Of a stretch of DNA of 64,000 nt, positions 43,001 through 48,642 are shown one piece after another; position 1 is the first letter of the stretch; every line of letters starts with the position of its first letter. Under the pieces are notes generated by a model. It searched no databases. It saw only the letters and a program-made list of their open reading frames with translations, and was not told the DNA's origin. Origin of the DNA: Atrina japonica (lineage: Eukaryota > Mollusca > Bivalvia > Pterioida > Pinnidae); contig BROG01000155.1 in the NCBI GenBank assembly GCA_030159075.1, positions 975,001 through 1,039,000 on the forward strand. Direction: 5' to 3'. A program made the position numbers and the translations under genes.

Positions 43001-46000
43001 TCAGTTTACAGGCCTTCATGATCACTTTACAGTACTTCATAATTAGACTACAAGTTTTCATGATTAGACTACAGGCCTTCATGATCACTTTACAGGACTT
43101 CATGATCACTTTACAGGACTTCATGATCACTTTACAGGACTTCATGATTAGTTTACAGGCCTTCATGATCACTTTACAGGACTTCTTGATTAGACTACGT
43201 CTTTCCGTAGACACTAAAATTTGACAAATGGTGTCCATTTTTCCCATGAAAAGCAGTTTAAGTGTTTCACTACTTTCCTTTTATTCAGAAAAATTCCTGA
43301 TATCTATCTACACATGAAGTTTACTGATACCTTTATGTAAGCTACTTTACATAACTTGTCTCCTACTCCAAAAACTATGATAGAAAAAGCGCATCTGACT
43401 CTTACCAACTAAAGTTAAGAAAAATAGGCATTATATTGCTGATGTAGCAGTTCTCAATACTGGTCTGAACCTTCTCCAGCTCGTCTACATCTCTCTGATG
43501 TGGGCAATGAGATCCCTGAATATAGGAATACAGGTTGTTAACATGTTATAAACATACTGAAGTGTTAACAAATAAAGATAGTGAAATGTTAACAAATTAT
43601 ATAGAGATAAAAGAATGTAAACAAATCATACATAGAATGATAACAAATCACAATGTTTTACAGAATGGAAACAGACCACAAACAGAATGTTAATAAATCA
43701 CAAACAGAATGTTAACAAATCATTTTAAACAGAATGTTAACAAATCAGAAAATGTAAACATAATGTTAACAAATCACAAACAGAATGTTAACAAATCATA
43801 CAATGTAAACATAATGTTATCAAATCACAAACAGAATGTTAACAAATAATACAATGTAAACATAATGTTATCAAATCAGAAACAGAATGTTAAGAAATCA
43901 TTTTAAACAGAATGTTAACAAATCATAAAATGAATCCTAAAAAATCATAAACAGAATCCTAAAAAATCATAACAGAATGAACAGATCATTAACAAACAAA
44001 AACAGAATCCTTCATGAACAAATCGTCAATATACTAGGCTGTAAAAGTCATATGATAGGTTGTTAACATGTTATATCAACAATTTGTTAAAAAATCATAA
44101 ATATGTGCAATTCATCTGCAGAAATTTCAATTTTGTTATCAAATTCTATAACATGATACACCTTTAAAGAAAAGTTCCTACTACATTAATTAGTTTGTTT
44201 GATGGGTTGGGTTAAAAAAGAGTCACTTCAAACATGTATACATGTAAATTATAACAATGTATAAAGTGATCAGTTGTGAATCTAAAACATGTAGTCTACA
44301 GGTCTTATCCTATGGAGTATTTATTTAAACAAAATTTGAAAACCTCTGCGTACCCATTTTACAAATTGCTCTTTTAATGTCAGTTGTTTTGACTCACACC
44401 ATCTTCTCAGCTCAGTAAGAACCTAGGGGAAATTAAAAAAATATGCATCATACCAATATTACTGCATTATAGGTAATTTAAATCAGTATATACAGAAAAC
44501 CTGGAATATAATGAATTTGGTTTGTAAGAATTCATGCACATAACAAATCAATAGATGATCCCTGACTGCACCTCTGTATATTTTTAGTTGAAAAACAATT
44601 TTATAACAAATTTTATACAACAAATTTTTGCCTATAACAAACCAATTTCCATTTCCCTTGACGTCCCAATCAACGTCCTTTATAGAATTATAATAAAGTG
44701 ATCAATATCATCAAAACAAAAGTCATTTGTTTCAACTTTTTTGTGATGCATAAGTAGGCCAAATATCTGACTAAATAAGTTGTGTACACTAAAAGTAACA
44801 AAAATGTTTTCTTTTTACTTCAAAGAAAAGCTCCTTTCTTTTTCCTTCTTAGGAAAGTGTCTGTTTAGACAGAATTTAGAGTGATTTTTGCTTTTAACGA
44901 ATTCCATTGCATAGGCGTTGGAAGCAAACTGAAAGTGGGAGGGCTAAACCAACTTAAAACACACACACGCCAAAAACGTCTGGGGGCTAGGCCCCAATTT
45001 TCAACACCTAGGTCTATCTTTGCAAAAAAAAGTGGGGGGGGAGGGGGGCGCTAAGCCCATGTACATCTGCTTGTGCATATTACTTACTATGAATTAATAA
45101 AGATTTTGTAGATAAAATTTACAGCAATTTATAGATCCTTTCCCCTTTCACAAAATTTAAGTTGATTTTCTCAATTCTGCTGACAACATATTATCTCAAA
45201 CAACAATGTGCTATATTTTTTTAACATAGACAGCAAGGGCACTTCTAAAGATGTACAAGAAAAATATCTAAAAGGATATCTTTATCTTTAAGTACAAGTA
45301 TGTGAAAAATAATGTCTTACCAAAGGTTGTATTAGTCTTACACAAGGTCATATGACTAAATTTATGACTTACAATCATTTTACACAGAATTAAGACTTGT
45401 GAACAAAACAGATTCTAACTATACTGTCTATGAGAAATAGTCATAAGTCCTAATATAATACAGTCAAACTTGCCTTAGCGACCCCCCGCCCCTCATATAA
45501 CAACTTCCTGTCCATAACGACCGTATTTGGACTGCCCCTTGAGAATAACTGTATATTTGCCCCTATATAGCGACCACCTGCCTTACGCGACTGGCAACCG
45601 CTGTATTTTGTCCACCGGTAGTTGTCCTACTTGCGTATAGTGACTGTTTATACACTTACTGCTCGTGGAAGGGAGATAACTTGTAGATAATTCTCGCAGG
45701 ACAACTCGAGACCTAATCAACAACATGGCGCAATATATGATGCTTTGACAGTCACAACACAACTGGAGGTGTCAATTAACGCCCCGGGTAGTAATTAGGC
45801 ACTCGGACGTGCTTTATGACAGGGTGTTTTCACAACCAGGAACTAACAATCATTGCTGACAGATTGATGTTTTGTTTTCGACCATCAATTAATGACCAAA
45901 GTTTCAGGTGATGATGACTTAATCGGCGAAAGACTAAGACTTAAAAGATAAAAATTCAGAAAGGACACAATTTGTGATAAGGTATCTTTACAAACAGGAG

Positions 46001-48210
46001 CATTTAAATATCATCGCTGAACAATTGATGATTTGTTTTCTTGTATTCTGGAATGCTGTAACTAATCGAAGTTCATTTGATTAGCAAGTCAACATCTCAA
46101 TCCAAAGAGTAAAATCGCCGGCGCTCATAGCATTGGATTACGTCTAATAAAATGATAATTAAATAAAATTCAACTATCTTCATCTTTCTGTACATTGTAT
46201 ATTCTTACACTTCTGTGTGACTTAACAACACAGACCACTGACTTTGAGCACATTTTAGATATTTCTTTCAGTTTGAATAATGTGCTGTATCCTCGATGTA
46301 CATGTATATAATTCAATTACATCATAAATTAATTTAAATTATTTAAAACACTGAATTATTTCATTGTTATTTTATTTTTCATTATTTACATTTTATACGT
46401 GTATTAGCTACAGGGATTATCTATGACTATTTTTGGTATGGTAACAGGACCCTTCCCAATACAAAAATGGCTTGTATTTTCCCCAAAAGATGCAAAAAAT
46501 TCCCAGTTTCGAATTTTAAAAAAAATGAATATTTTTCAATTTTCCAGACCCTGGAGTTAGGAAAATCACTTTAGTAAATAAATAAAATACAGTAGAACTT
46601 CGATGAGTCGAAGTTCAAGGGACCGTCTAAAAAGTTCGAAACATCGGGACTTCGACTCATGAATGGTGATCGAGAAATCTAAAATCTACTCCATAACGAC
46701 ATGCCACACAAAAAATCTATTGTACGTGACTGTGTAACTGTATAGGTGCTGGGATCATGACTTAGAATCGAATCGACTAAAATCATTTACGGCTTATTTA
46801 ATGTAGATACAGTGTATTTATTTTGTACTCAGAGAATAAATCCAAACATTCTGCAGAAAAATCGTAATCCAAGCGCCTATACGAGAAACACAACGTTGAC
46901 TCATAGTTAAGAAAAAAAAACAGAAGCTAAAATATTTTGTCACCAATTTAATTATCAACACAAAACGAAAGTCAATAGATGTATCATGCAGCACTAGTCA
47001 TTACACATTAAAATAATTTTTTTCACATCAAATTGCCCATACCGTTCATTTCATGCTGTTTTTTTCTTTACAAGTGACACTTTGAGTTTGAGTAGAAAAT
47101 GTTTACTGTATATTATCGGGTCATTTCGTTTTGTTTTTACAAATCGGAAACTTATCATGACCCAAGCTACGAGATGGTAAACAACCAACACAACCGCCGG
47201 TAATTTGCATATTTGAGTCTGACACAGTCGCAAACAATCATTAATCAATTAGCGTCTGCTTATTACTTTTAATTACTTAAATCATGTAGTTATTTTTATA
47301 CTGTCCTGGGTGTTTATCAATAAACACGTGTCCATTGTTCAACGTAGTCGGATAGGTGTGAAAATCGCCACGGGTAATTTACATCTTGTATACAGGTAAA
47401 CTTCGACTTCGATTCATTTGTATGAATTTTCGATGTTTTTACAGGGATGGGACTGCCAGTTTTGTTCGACACACCGAGAAATTCGACTCATGAAAGTTCG
47501 ATTTATAAATTGTTTTTTAGTAAGGATATATAATGAAATAAATCGGGACTTTGTAAAAAGTTCGAAACAACGAGAAATTTGACTCATTGAAGTTCGACTC
47601 ATCGAAGTTCTACTGTATACATTTAATTACTAAATGAAATATCTAACCAGGGAAGAAATATGTAGTTGGAAATAATGAAAATTATCTCCAATACCATGGA
47701 ATTCATAATATCTCATGTGACCCTTTATATAAAGACCACCTGTCTATAAAGATTGTTTTTGTAATTTCCCCTGAGCAGTCTTTATATACAAGTTTGACTG
47801 TATCTAAATACACATCTGTCTGTCAGATCATGGCCGTGTGGTTAGAGCATCAAGCTTTGAACCATGAAGTCTCTCACTTCTGGTCAGTGCAGGTTCAGGT
47901 CTCTCTGTAGCCTATAGCCAATTTACTTGCGGAAGGCATGTGGTCTCTTCTTGGACACAATGATATCCTTCTCTCTCCTCCATCATTGAAAACTGAAAAA
48001 ATGATGAATGTGGCAAAAAGCACCATTTGAAATTCAAAAAACAAAGTCTGTAAGATGGATTTTCTTATAGATGGGTGATATTACCTGATGTTTTATCAGC
48101 TCTCTTTCAGCATGGAACTCATCTGTGTAAGATGTGATATAGATTCTCACTGTCCGTTTCTTCTTCCCTTCACTTTTTCTCATCAGCTTTGGGGAACATG
48201 CAGTAGCCAT
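11831..48210 (-). CDS. DUF4062-NACHT-TPR (nephrocystin-3-like STAND) protein, 21 coding exons
   Basis: Whole-gene model, introns included. Coding exons on the minus strand, 5' to 3': 48210-48085, 44422-44354, 43515-43406, 42000-41867, 40211-40119, 39837-39682, 38917-38781, 38399-38288, 37239-37132, 35032-34859, 34347-34160, 32906-32725, 29556-29385, 28908-28788, 28155-28027, 26577-26459, 24417-24285, 23197-23081, 22664-22521, 20106-20026, 12772-11831. All junctions keep frame except exon 4 to 5, where an exon appears missing. Domains in order are a DUF4062-like region (exons 1-5), a NACHT NTPase (exons 7-12), TPR helices (exons 14-21) and an acidic low-complexity tail. STAND NTPases of this kind are thought to act as nucleotide-controlled switches or scaffolds. 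The cellular role here is not shown by the sequence. The nearest families known to me are nephrocystin-3-like and DDB_G0287407-like TPR proteins. The domain calls are from motif reading only. Confidence 0.88.
13840..13985 (+). mobile_element. tRNA-derived SINE, family B, headless copy
   Basis: GAACCTAAGTTGATTTTGTG and TTAAAAACTGGCTGCCACC match the body of family B. It lies in intron 20. Confidence 0.7.
14691..18880 (-). mobile_element. L1/Tx1-like LINE, 3' part, degenerate
   Basis: Minus-strand fragments in the correct order. The endonuclease (about 18680-18200) has VSMNCRGLGNLSKR, VYGPNQDNPNFY and IIVCGDFN. The reverse transcriptase (about 17420-16280) has KSPGPDGFSSEFF, WRPISLLNVTYKIFSNC, IDFEKAFDSVSW, GCRQGDPISP and QYADDTGLFLDGS. 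A C-terminal region (15965-15250) ends in a Cys-rich motif C-T-F-C...H..F..C like zf-RVT. A T-run at 14691-14722 is the poly(A) tail seen from the plus strand. Frames are split by several shifts and stops. No ORF1 is recognised. It lies in intron 20 in the same orientation as the host gene. The clade assignment is tentative. Confidence 0.88.
20026..20106 (-). CDS. Exon 20: TPR-region helix
   Basis: It encodes 27 residues (LNDTEHYAEAWMTKGVLAPR and seven more). The acceptor is CAAACCAG and the donor AAG|GTACAT. A 38-39 bp tandem repeat starts only about 30 bases upstream of the acceptor. Confidence 0.84.
20125..20690. repeat. 38-39 bp tandem repeat, about 14 copies
   Basis: The unit contains AATACACTGTAATAATCTGA, TG(CA/TG), then GTTATAACATTAAA, with period 38-39 bp where measured. 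It lies in intron 19, just upstream of the exon 20 acceptor. Confidence 0.88.
21421..22228. mobile_element. 808-bp TIR element with 6-bp target duplication
   Basis: It starts TAGAGATGCTAG and ends CTAGCATCTCTA (12-bp perfect inverted termini), flanked by CAGGTG at 21415-21420 and again at 22229-22234. It contains GGGGGCCACCTAGGCCCCC and repeated TCCGGAAT motifs near the right end. No transposase frame is recognised. It lies in intron 19. Confidence 0.85.
22521..22664 (-). CDS. Exon 19: TPR repeat
   Basis: It encodes 48 residues, including FKLAMSFMRLAFNMESWEA and YIDKALKIFEE, the second being a typical TPR B-helix. The acceptor is TTCCATAG and the donor GAG|GTAAAT. Confidence 0.87.
23081..23197 (-). 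CDS. Exon 18: TPR-region helices
   Basis: It encodes 39 residues with SQLPDLKMTVHYGRKSIAIR ahead of a final HK. It continues the helical repeat array. The acceptor is ATTTCCAG and the donor AAG|GTATAC. Confidence 0.85.
24285..24417 (-). CDS. Exon 17: TPR repeat
   Basis: It encodes IQAGKYHEALELLKTALKIE and a second helix MVELYALMAEVYDE. This is a good TPR (A/G at the packing positions, 'G.Y.EAl.l...al'). The acceptor is TTGACACAG and the donor GAA|GTAATA. Confidence 0.9.
25462..25674 (-). mobile_element. tRNA-derived SINE, family B, near full length
   Basis: The reverse complement starts GGGCCTCTGTGGCTGAGTGG (box A-like) and continues CACTTCTGGTCAGTGCAGGC, GAACCTAAGCTGATTTTTGT, then AAACTGGCTGCCACCATATA. 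Truncated relatives lie at 8285-8405 (-), 13840-13985 (+), 23800-23890 (+), 42230-42390 (+), 47830-48000 (+), 48470-48640 (-) and 61590-61640 (+). Confidence 0.8.
26459..26577 (-). CDS. Exon 16: TPR-region helices
   Basis: It encodes 39 codons plus two bases, with ATEMISSYERALKAFEE followed by acidic residues and a helix. The acceptor is GTGATGCAG and the donor TTGT|GTAAGT. Confidence 0.85.
26830..26925. repeat. About 90-bp dispersed repeat, copy 1 of 4
   Basis: TTAACTCACCAGCTCCTGAA ... CTTAGACCAGTCCAAATGTG, TCTTTAGGGG. Other copies are at 35110-35200, 40428-40510 (inverted) and 62640-62735 (inverted). It may be a short MITE. Confidence 0.7.
28027..28155 (-). CDS. Exon 15: TPR-region helices
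   Basis: It encodes 43 residues, including LVSLDDCYRLNKCLCDWVIF and YHEEYSSKLLAYWRQ, an alpha-helical pair leading into the TPR array. The acceptor is CTTTACAG and the donor CAG|GTAAGC. Confidence 0.87.
28316..28808 (-). repeat. 31-bp minisatellite built from the exon 14 end and its 5' splice site
   Basis: Fifteen clear units, spaced exactly 31 bp where checked (unit anchors at 28347, 28378, 28409 ... 28781), with a degenerate sixteenth at the left edge. Read on the minus strand, each unit is the last 21 bases of exon 14 followed by GTACGTAGAT, that is the exon end, donor and first intron bases. The rightmost unit is the real exon 14 junction. Because 31 is not a multiple of three, the open plus-strand frame across it is an artefact. 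Confidence 0.93.
28771..29022 (-). repeat. Left arm of the exon 14 inverted repeat
   Basis: It pairs with 30329-30577. The arms enclose exon 13 and a tandem repeat (29023-30328). The arm includes the first half of the 161-bp MITE at 28929-29089, so the duplication happened after that MITE inserted. Confidence 0.9.
28788..28908 (-). CDS. Exon 14: start of the TPR region
   Basis: It encodes 40 codons including SDAYYWWHKKLADYFEHV and ends NIDRYVE. The acceptor is AATTGTAG and the donor GAG|GTACGT. The last 21 exon bases plus the donor are reiterated about 15 times immediately downstream, and a complete second copy of the exon lies inverted at 30440-30560. Confidence 0.9.
28929..29089. mobile_element. 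161-bp pogo-type MITE
   Basis: It starts CAGTAAAACTTGTATATAAA, ends GGTTTGACTG and is flanked by TA on both sides. The CAGT termini and TA duplication are typical of pogo/Tigger-type elements. Related partial copies lie at 39375-39510, 47720-47800, 36945-37125 and 31990-32095. Confidence 0.7.
29385..29556 (-). CDS. Exon 13: post-NACHT region
   Basis: It encodes 56 full codons, starting with a Glu/Lys/Ser-rich stretch and continuing WNAVFTVLRPFLRPYGDSTE and LDFYHRALSKAVRK. The 'LrpfL...g....l.fyH......v..rY' pattern precedes the TPR repeats in relatives. The acceptor is AATTTCAG and the donor AAAAG|GTGTGC. Confidence 0.88.
29775..30270. repeat. Tandem repeat with unit of about 75-95 bp, six copies
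   Basis: Each unit contains CCCCTTGATGTAACATTACA, TGTAAACAGTTCCCTTTTCC and CTGTTGTTGACAGGTCCTAG. It lies in intron 12 between exon 13 and the inverted exon 14 copy. Confidence 0.85.
30329..30577 (+). pseudogene. Inverted duplicate of exon 14 inside intron 12
   Basis: On the plus strand this segment repeats the minus-strand sequence of 29022-28771: part of a MITE, the acceptor, all 121 exon bases, the donor GTACGT and ten intron bases. From 30391 to 30577 I see no mismatch. The left ~60 bases carry several substitutions and a 2-base deletion. It is antisense to the gene's transcript, so it cannot be spliced in as an exon. Confidence 0.93.
30606..30888 (-). mobile_element. tRNA-derived SINE, family A, minus copy (near full length)
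   Basis: The reverse complement reads GAGCCGGCCTGGCTCAGTCG ... GAATTCGAGTCCCACTG ... GAGTGGGACGTTAAACAACA. It matches the copy at 6986-7218 but keeps about 50 more internal bases. It lies in intron 12 beside the inverted exon 14 copy, in the same orientation as the host gene. Confidence 0.85.
32098..32228 (-). mobile_element. tRNA-like SINE head (Ser/Leu type)
   Basis: The reverse complement reads GATGGCCAAGTGGTTAGAGC ... GTTAAGAGTTCGAACCCC, with box A- and B-like motifs and a long arm like a class II tRNA. No good acceptor stem pairs, so I call it a SINE head rather than a tRNA gene. Confidence 0.5.
32461..32620. repeat. (TA)n-(TG)n-(CTGT)n compound microsatellite
   Basis: TA for about 26 bases, TG for about 40, then CTGT/TTTT units at 32560-32610. 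It lies in intron 12, about 100 bp from the exon 12 GC donor. Confidence 0.93.
32725..32906 (-). CDS. Exon 12: post-NACHT winged-helix-like region, GC donor
   Basis: It encodes 60 full codons with LVVATLCLLEASSAGLLENE and LRQILG, the 'l..L..s..GL.E.EL..il' signature of the helical region after NACHT. The frame can only be joined to exon 13 if the donor is AAAAG|GCAAGT, a GC-AG intron. The GT five bases further on (GGCAA|GTATAT) would shift the frame into a stop. Confidence 0.87.
33273..34065. repeat. 45-bp intronic minisatellite, about 17.5 copies
   Basis: The unit is GATGGTGCATAGGATGGTGC followed by TAAGGTTTGTGTCACACCATACAAA in two pieces; anchors recur every 45 bp. It lies in intron 11, ending about 95 bp from the exon 11 donor. 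Since 45 is divisible by three, long frames stay open on both strands (15-residue periods). These are not evidence of a gene: there is no splice-site or start context and no non-repetitive coding. Confidence 0.93.
34160..34347 (-). CDS. Exon 11: NACHT-associated helical region
   Basis: It encodes 62 codons plus two bases, including SSNPMWLSVACEEIQLI and IGELPDGL, which match the 'NPLyL....eEl' motif following NACHT domains. The acceptor is TTCTTCAG and the donor TTAA|GTAATT. Confidence 0.88.
34859..35032 (-). CDS. Exon 10: NACHT domain, sensor region
   Basis: It encodes 58 residues containing MSWLPRKLAPQIRCIFSTIE and FVPPLDMESRK. The 'WLP..LP..vr...St' pattern is the usual continuation after Walker B in this family. 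The acceptor is TATTGCAG and the donor AAG|GTTTGA, a weak but acceptable donor. Confidence 0.87.
35110..35200. repeat. About 90-bp dispersed repeat, copy 2 of 4
   Basis: TTAACTCATCAACCCCTGAA through CAGTCCAAATGTGTCTTTTG, next to exon 10 in intron 9. Confidence 0.7.
35918..36916. mobile_element. 999-bp TIR element with TA duplication
   Basis: It starts CCGTATTTTACGGCCTATAG and ends with the inverse (CTATAGGCCATAAAATACGG), about 28 bp with one mismatch, flanked by TA. No transposase frame. It lies in intron 9. Confidence 0.87.
37132..37239 (-). CDS. Exon 9: NACHT Walker B
   Basis: It encodes 36 residues ending RPIILFVDALNQ, a hydrophobic strand with the Walker B aspartate. The spacing from the P-loop (about 95 residues) is normal for NACHT. 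The acceptor is TTTGTAG and the donor CAG|GTAAGA. Confidence 0.9.
37560..37680 (-). mobile_element. tRNA-Thr-like SINE remnant
   Basis: The reverse complement has CAGCTCAATTGGTAGAGCAT (box A), TTTGTAATA around a TGT anticodon, and GGTTTGATTCC (box B). The flanks do not pair as an acceptor stem. A truncated relative lies at 37430-37485. I consider it a SINE or tRNA relic. Confidence 0.45.
38288..38399 (-). CDS. Exon 8: NACHT domain
   Basis: It encodes NGQTWHVFFHFVGAVPGSTN followed by LEAMLKRLLAEVDVLN. The 'HFVG..PGST' segment is characteristic of the NTPase of nephrocystin-3-like and TPR-NACHT proteins. The donor is AAT|GTAAGG. Confidence 0.9.
38781..38917 (-). CDS. Exon 7: NACHT Walker A (P-loop)
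   Basis: It encodes PLLILGGSGYGKSSIMCKAA, a clear P-loop (G-G-S-G-Y-G-K-S) after a hydrophobic strand. This places nucleotide binding near residue 247 of the joined model. The acceptor is TTATCTAG and the donor CACG|GTAAAA, phase 2. Confidence 0.92.
38970..39098. repeat. (CA)n-rich microsatellite with ACACATGCACACAG units
   Basis: Imperfect ACACATGCACACAG repeats in intron 6, about 50 bp upstream of the exon 7 acceptor. Confidence 0.9.
39682..39837 (-). CDS. Exon 6: pre-NACHT helical linker
   Basis: It encodes 52 residues that end SACVVGRSDMVDK. A 'F.GR...' motif of this kind commonly introduces a STAND NTPase domain. The acceptor is TTTTGCAG and the donor AAA|GTAAGT. Confidence 0.85.
39950..40004. 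repeat. (CA)n microsatellite
   Basis: About 50 bases of CA in intron 5. Confidence 0.95.
40119..40211 (-). CDS. Exon 5: linker after DUF4062
   Basis: It encodes 31 residues (ANRILKYSVQYGGVDERLRP and eleven more), with acceptor TATCACAG and donor TTG|GTAAGT. The YGGVDERLRPKIKF segment fits the end of the DUF4062-type region before the NTPase. Confidence 0.82.
40428..40510. repeat. About 90-bp dispersed repeat, copy 3 of 4 (inverted)
   Basis: CCCCTAAAGACACATTTGCA through GGGGGTTGATGAGTTAAG, in intron 4. Confidence 0.65.
40985..41600 (+). other. Unrecognised plus-strand frames in intron 4
   Basis: Frames of 99 and 63 residues (for example ALYHPNLSLKNAMDDKLLVT) have non-repetitive composition. 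They might be a decayed transposon frame. I do not recognise a family. Confidence 0.3.
41867..42000 (-). CDS. Exon 4: DUF4062 region
   Basis: It completes a split cysteine codon and continues ESVGWIPMWEEYPDDYVEDY and LEIMKGAYREDNHN. The last part matches the 'sITELEI.hGay' helix of DUF4062. The likely donor is AATT|GTTAGT at 41866, which leaves phase 1. The next recognised exon starts in phase 0, so an exon is missing between them or the donor is misassigned. Confidence 0.78.
42230..42390 (+). mobile_element. tRNA-derived SINE, family B, diverged copy
   Basis: CTTAGCTGATTTTGTGAGAA and TTGCCAGTTTACATGCGGAA match the body of family B. It lies in intron 3. Confidence 0.65.
42728..43200. repeat. 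21-bp tandem repeat, about 22 copies
   Basis: Units of the form AGGCCTTCATGATCAGTTTAC alternate with variants such as AGTACTTCATAATTAGACTAC, forming a larger repeat of about 122 bp. It lies in intron 3. Its open frames on both strands follow from the 21-bp period. Confidence 0.9.
43406..43515 (-). CDS. Exon 3: DUF4062 region
   Basis: It encodes 36 codons plus two bases. The segment ISNIMPIFLNFS matches the hydrophobic strand that precedes the GERYGW-like motif of DUF4062. The acceptor is TATATTCAG and the donor AGTTG|GTAAGA. Confidence 0.85.
43555..44000. repeat. Degenerate short tandem repeat (AACAGAATGTTAACAAATCA)
   Basis: Irregular repeats of AACAGAATGTTAACAAATCA with ATACAATGTAAACATAATG interruptions fill much of intron 2 next to exon 3. 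Confidence 0.8.
44354..44422 (-). CDS. Exon 2: DUF4062 region
   Basis: It encodes 23 residues (VLTELRRWCESKQLTLKEQF and three more). The acceptor is TTTCCCCTAG and the donor TGG|GTACGC, both in phase 0. Confidence 0.85.
45465..45665. mobile_element. Diverged pogo-type end (CAGTCAAACTTGCC)
   Basis: TACAGTCAAACTTGCCTTAG begins a segment with repeated 'CGACC' and 'ACTGCCCCTTGAG' motifs typical of pogo-type termini. The far end is not clear. It lies in intron 1. Confidence 0.45.
46590..47615. mobile_element. 1,026-bp pogo/Tigger-type non-autonomous element
   Basis: It starts CAGTAGAACTTCGATGAGTC and ends GACTCATCGAAGTTCTACTG, perfect inverted termini of about 23 bp, flanked by TA on both sides. 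Subterminal copies of AAAGTTCGAAAC recur on both sides. No transposase frame. It lies in intron 1. Confidence 0.88.
47826..48003 (+). mobile_element. tRNA-derived SINE, family B, plus copy
   Basis: ATGGCCGTGTGGTTAGAGCA, CACTTCTGGTCAGTGCAGGT and TCCATCATTGAAAACTG align with the family B copy at 25462-25674. It lies in intron 1, about 80 bp from exon 1. Confidence 0.75.
48085..48210 (-). CDS. Exon 1: start of the DUF4062-NACHT-TPR protein
   Basis: It encodes 42 residues beginning MATACSPKLM and a lysine/arginine-rich stretch, then VRIYITSYTDEFHAERELI. This is the first beta strand and helix typical of DUF4062 (a TIR-like fold family). The start ATG at 48210 sits in the context AAAATGG. The donor is CAG|GTAATA, phase 0. 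An acceptor-like TTTTTTTTTCAG lies 25 bases upstream, so an untranslated first exon probably exists further right. Confidence 0.88.
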
Positions 48211-48211
48211 T

Positions 48212-48235
48212 TTACTTGTGTTTACGTCTAGTCAT
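48212..48235 (-). promoter_or_regulatory. Upstream ORF in the 5' leader
   Basis: Immediately after an acceptor-like TTTTTTTTTCAG there is ATG ACT AGA CGT AAA CAC AAG TAA. Its stop ends one base before the main ATG at 48210. If the leader is spliced here, scanning ribosomes would meet this seven-codon frame first, which could lower or regulate translation of the main frame. Confidence 0.5.
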
Positions 48236-48469
48236 CTGAAAAAAAAATGTTATAGAAGTATTTGCACAAAACTTAGTAATTAAAATTGCTGTTATATCAA
48301 ATATGCTGTTATAAATCGCCAGGTTTGGAACCAAAATAAGAATGCATGAATCTCCTTTGTTGTTAAACGCTTATTTAACGTTAAACTTTAATTTAATATG
48401 ATTGCATGAGAAAAATGAAACAAATGAAAATGATTTTTATTTTATCAATTTTTAATAGTGTTTTACTCC

Positions 48470-48642
48470 ACACTCGTCAATTTTTCAGATATATGGTGGT
48501 GGCCAGTTTTTGGAGAAAAGAACCCGGTTACATTGTACCCAGGAAGAAACCACAGTCTTCTGCAAGTAAATTGGGAAACTTTCTCACAAAAATCAGCTAG
48601 GTTCCAGCAGGACTCAAACCTGTACTGACAGTATTTTATCAA
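48470..48642 (-). mobile_element. tRNA-derived SINE, family B, minus copy upstream of the gene
   Basis: GGTGGCCAGTTTTTGGAGAA through TCAGCTAGGTTCCAGCAGG match the body of family B in reverse. The head is missing. Confidence 0.75.

Noticed and set aside
42960..43247. Small ORFs with 7-residue repeats on both strands
   Set aside because: They come from the 21-bp tandem repeat.
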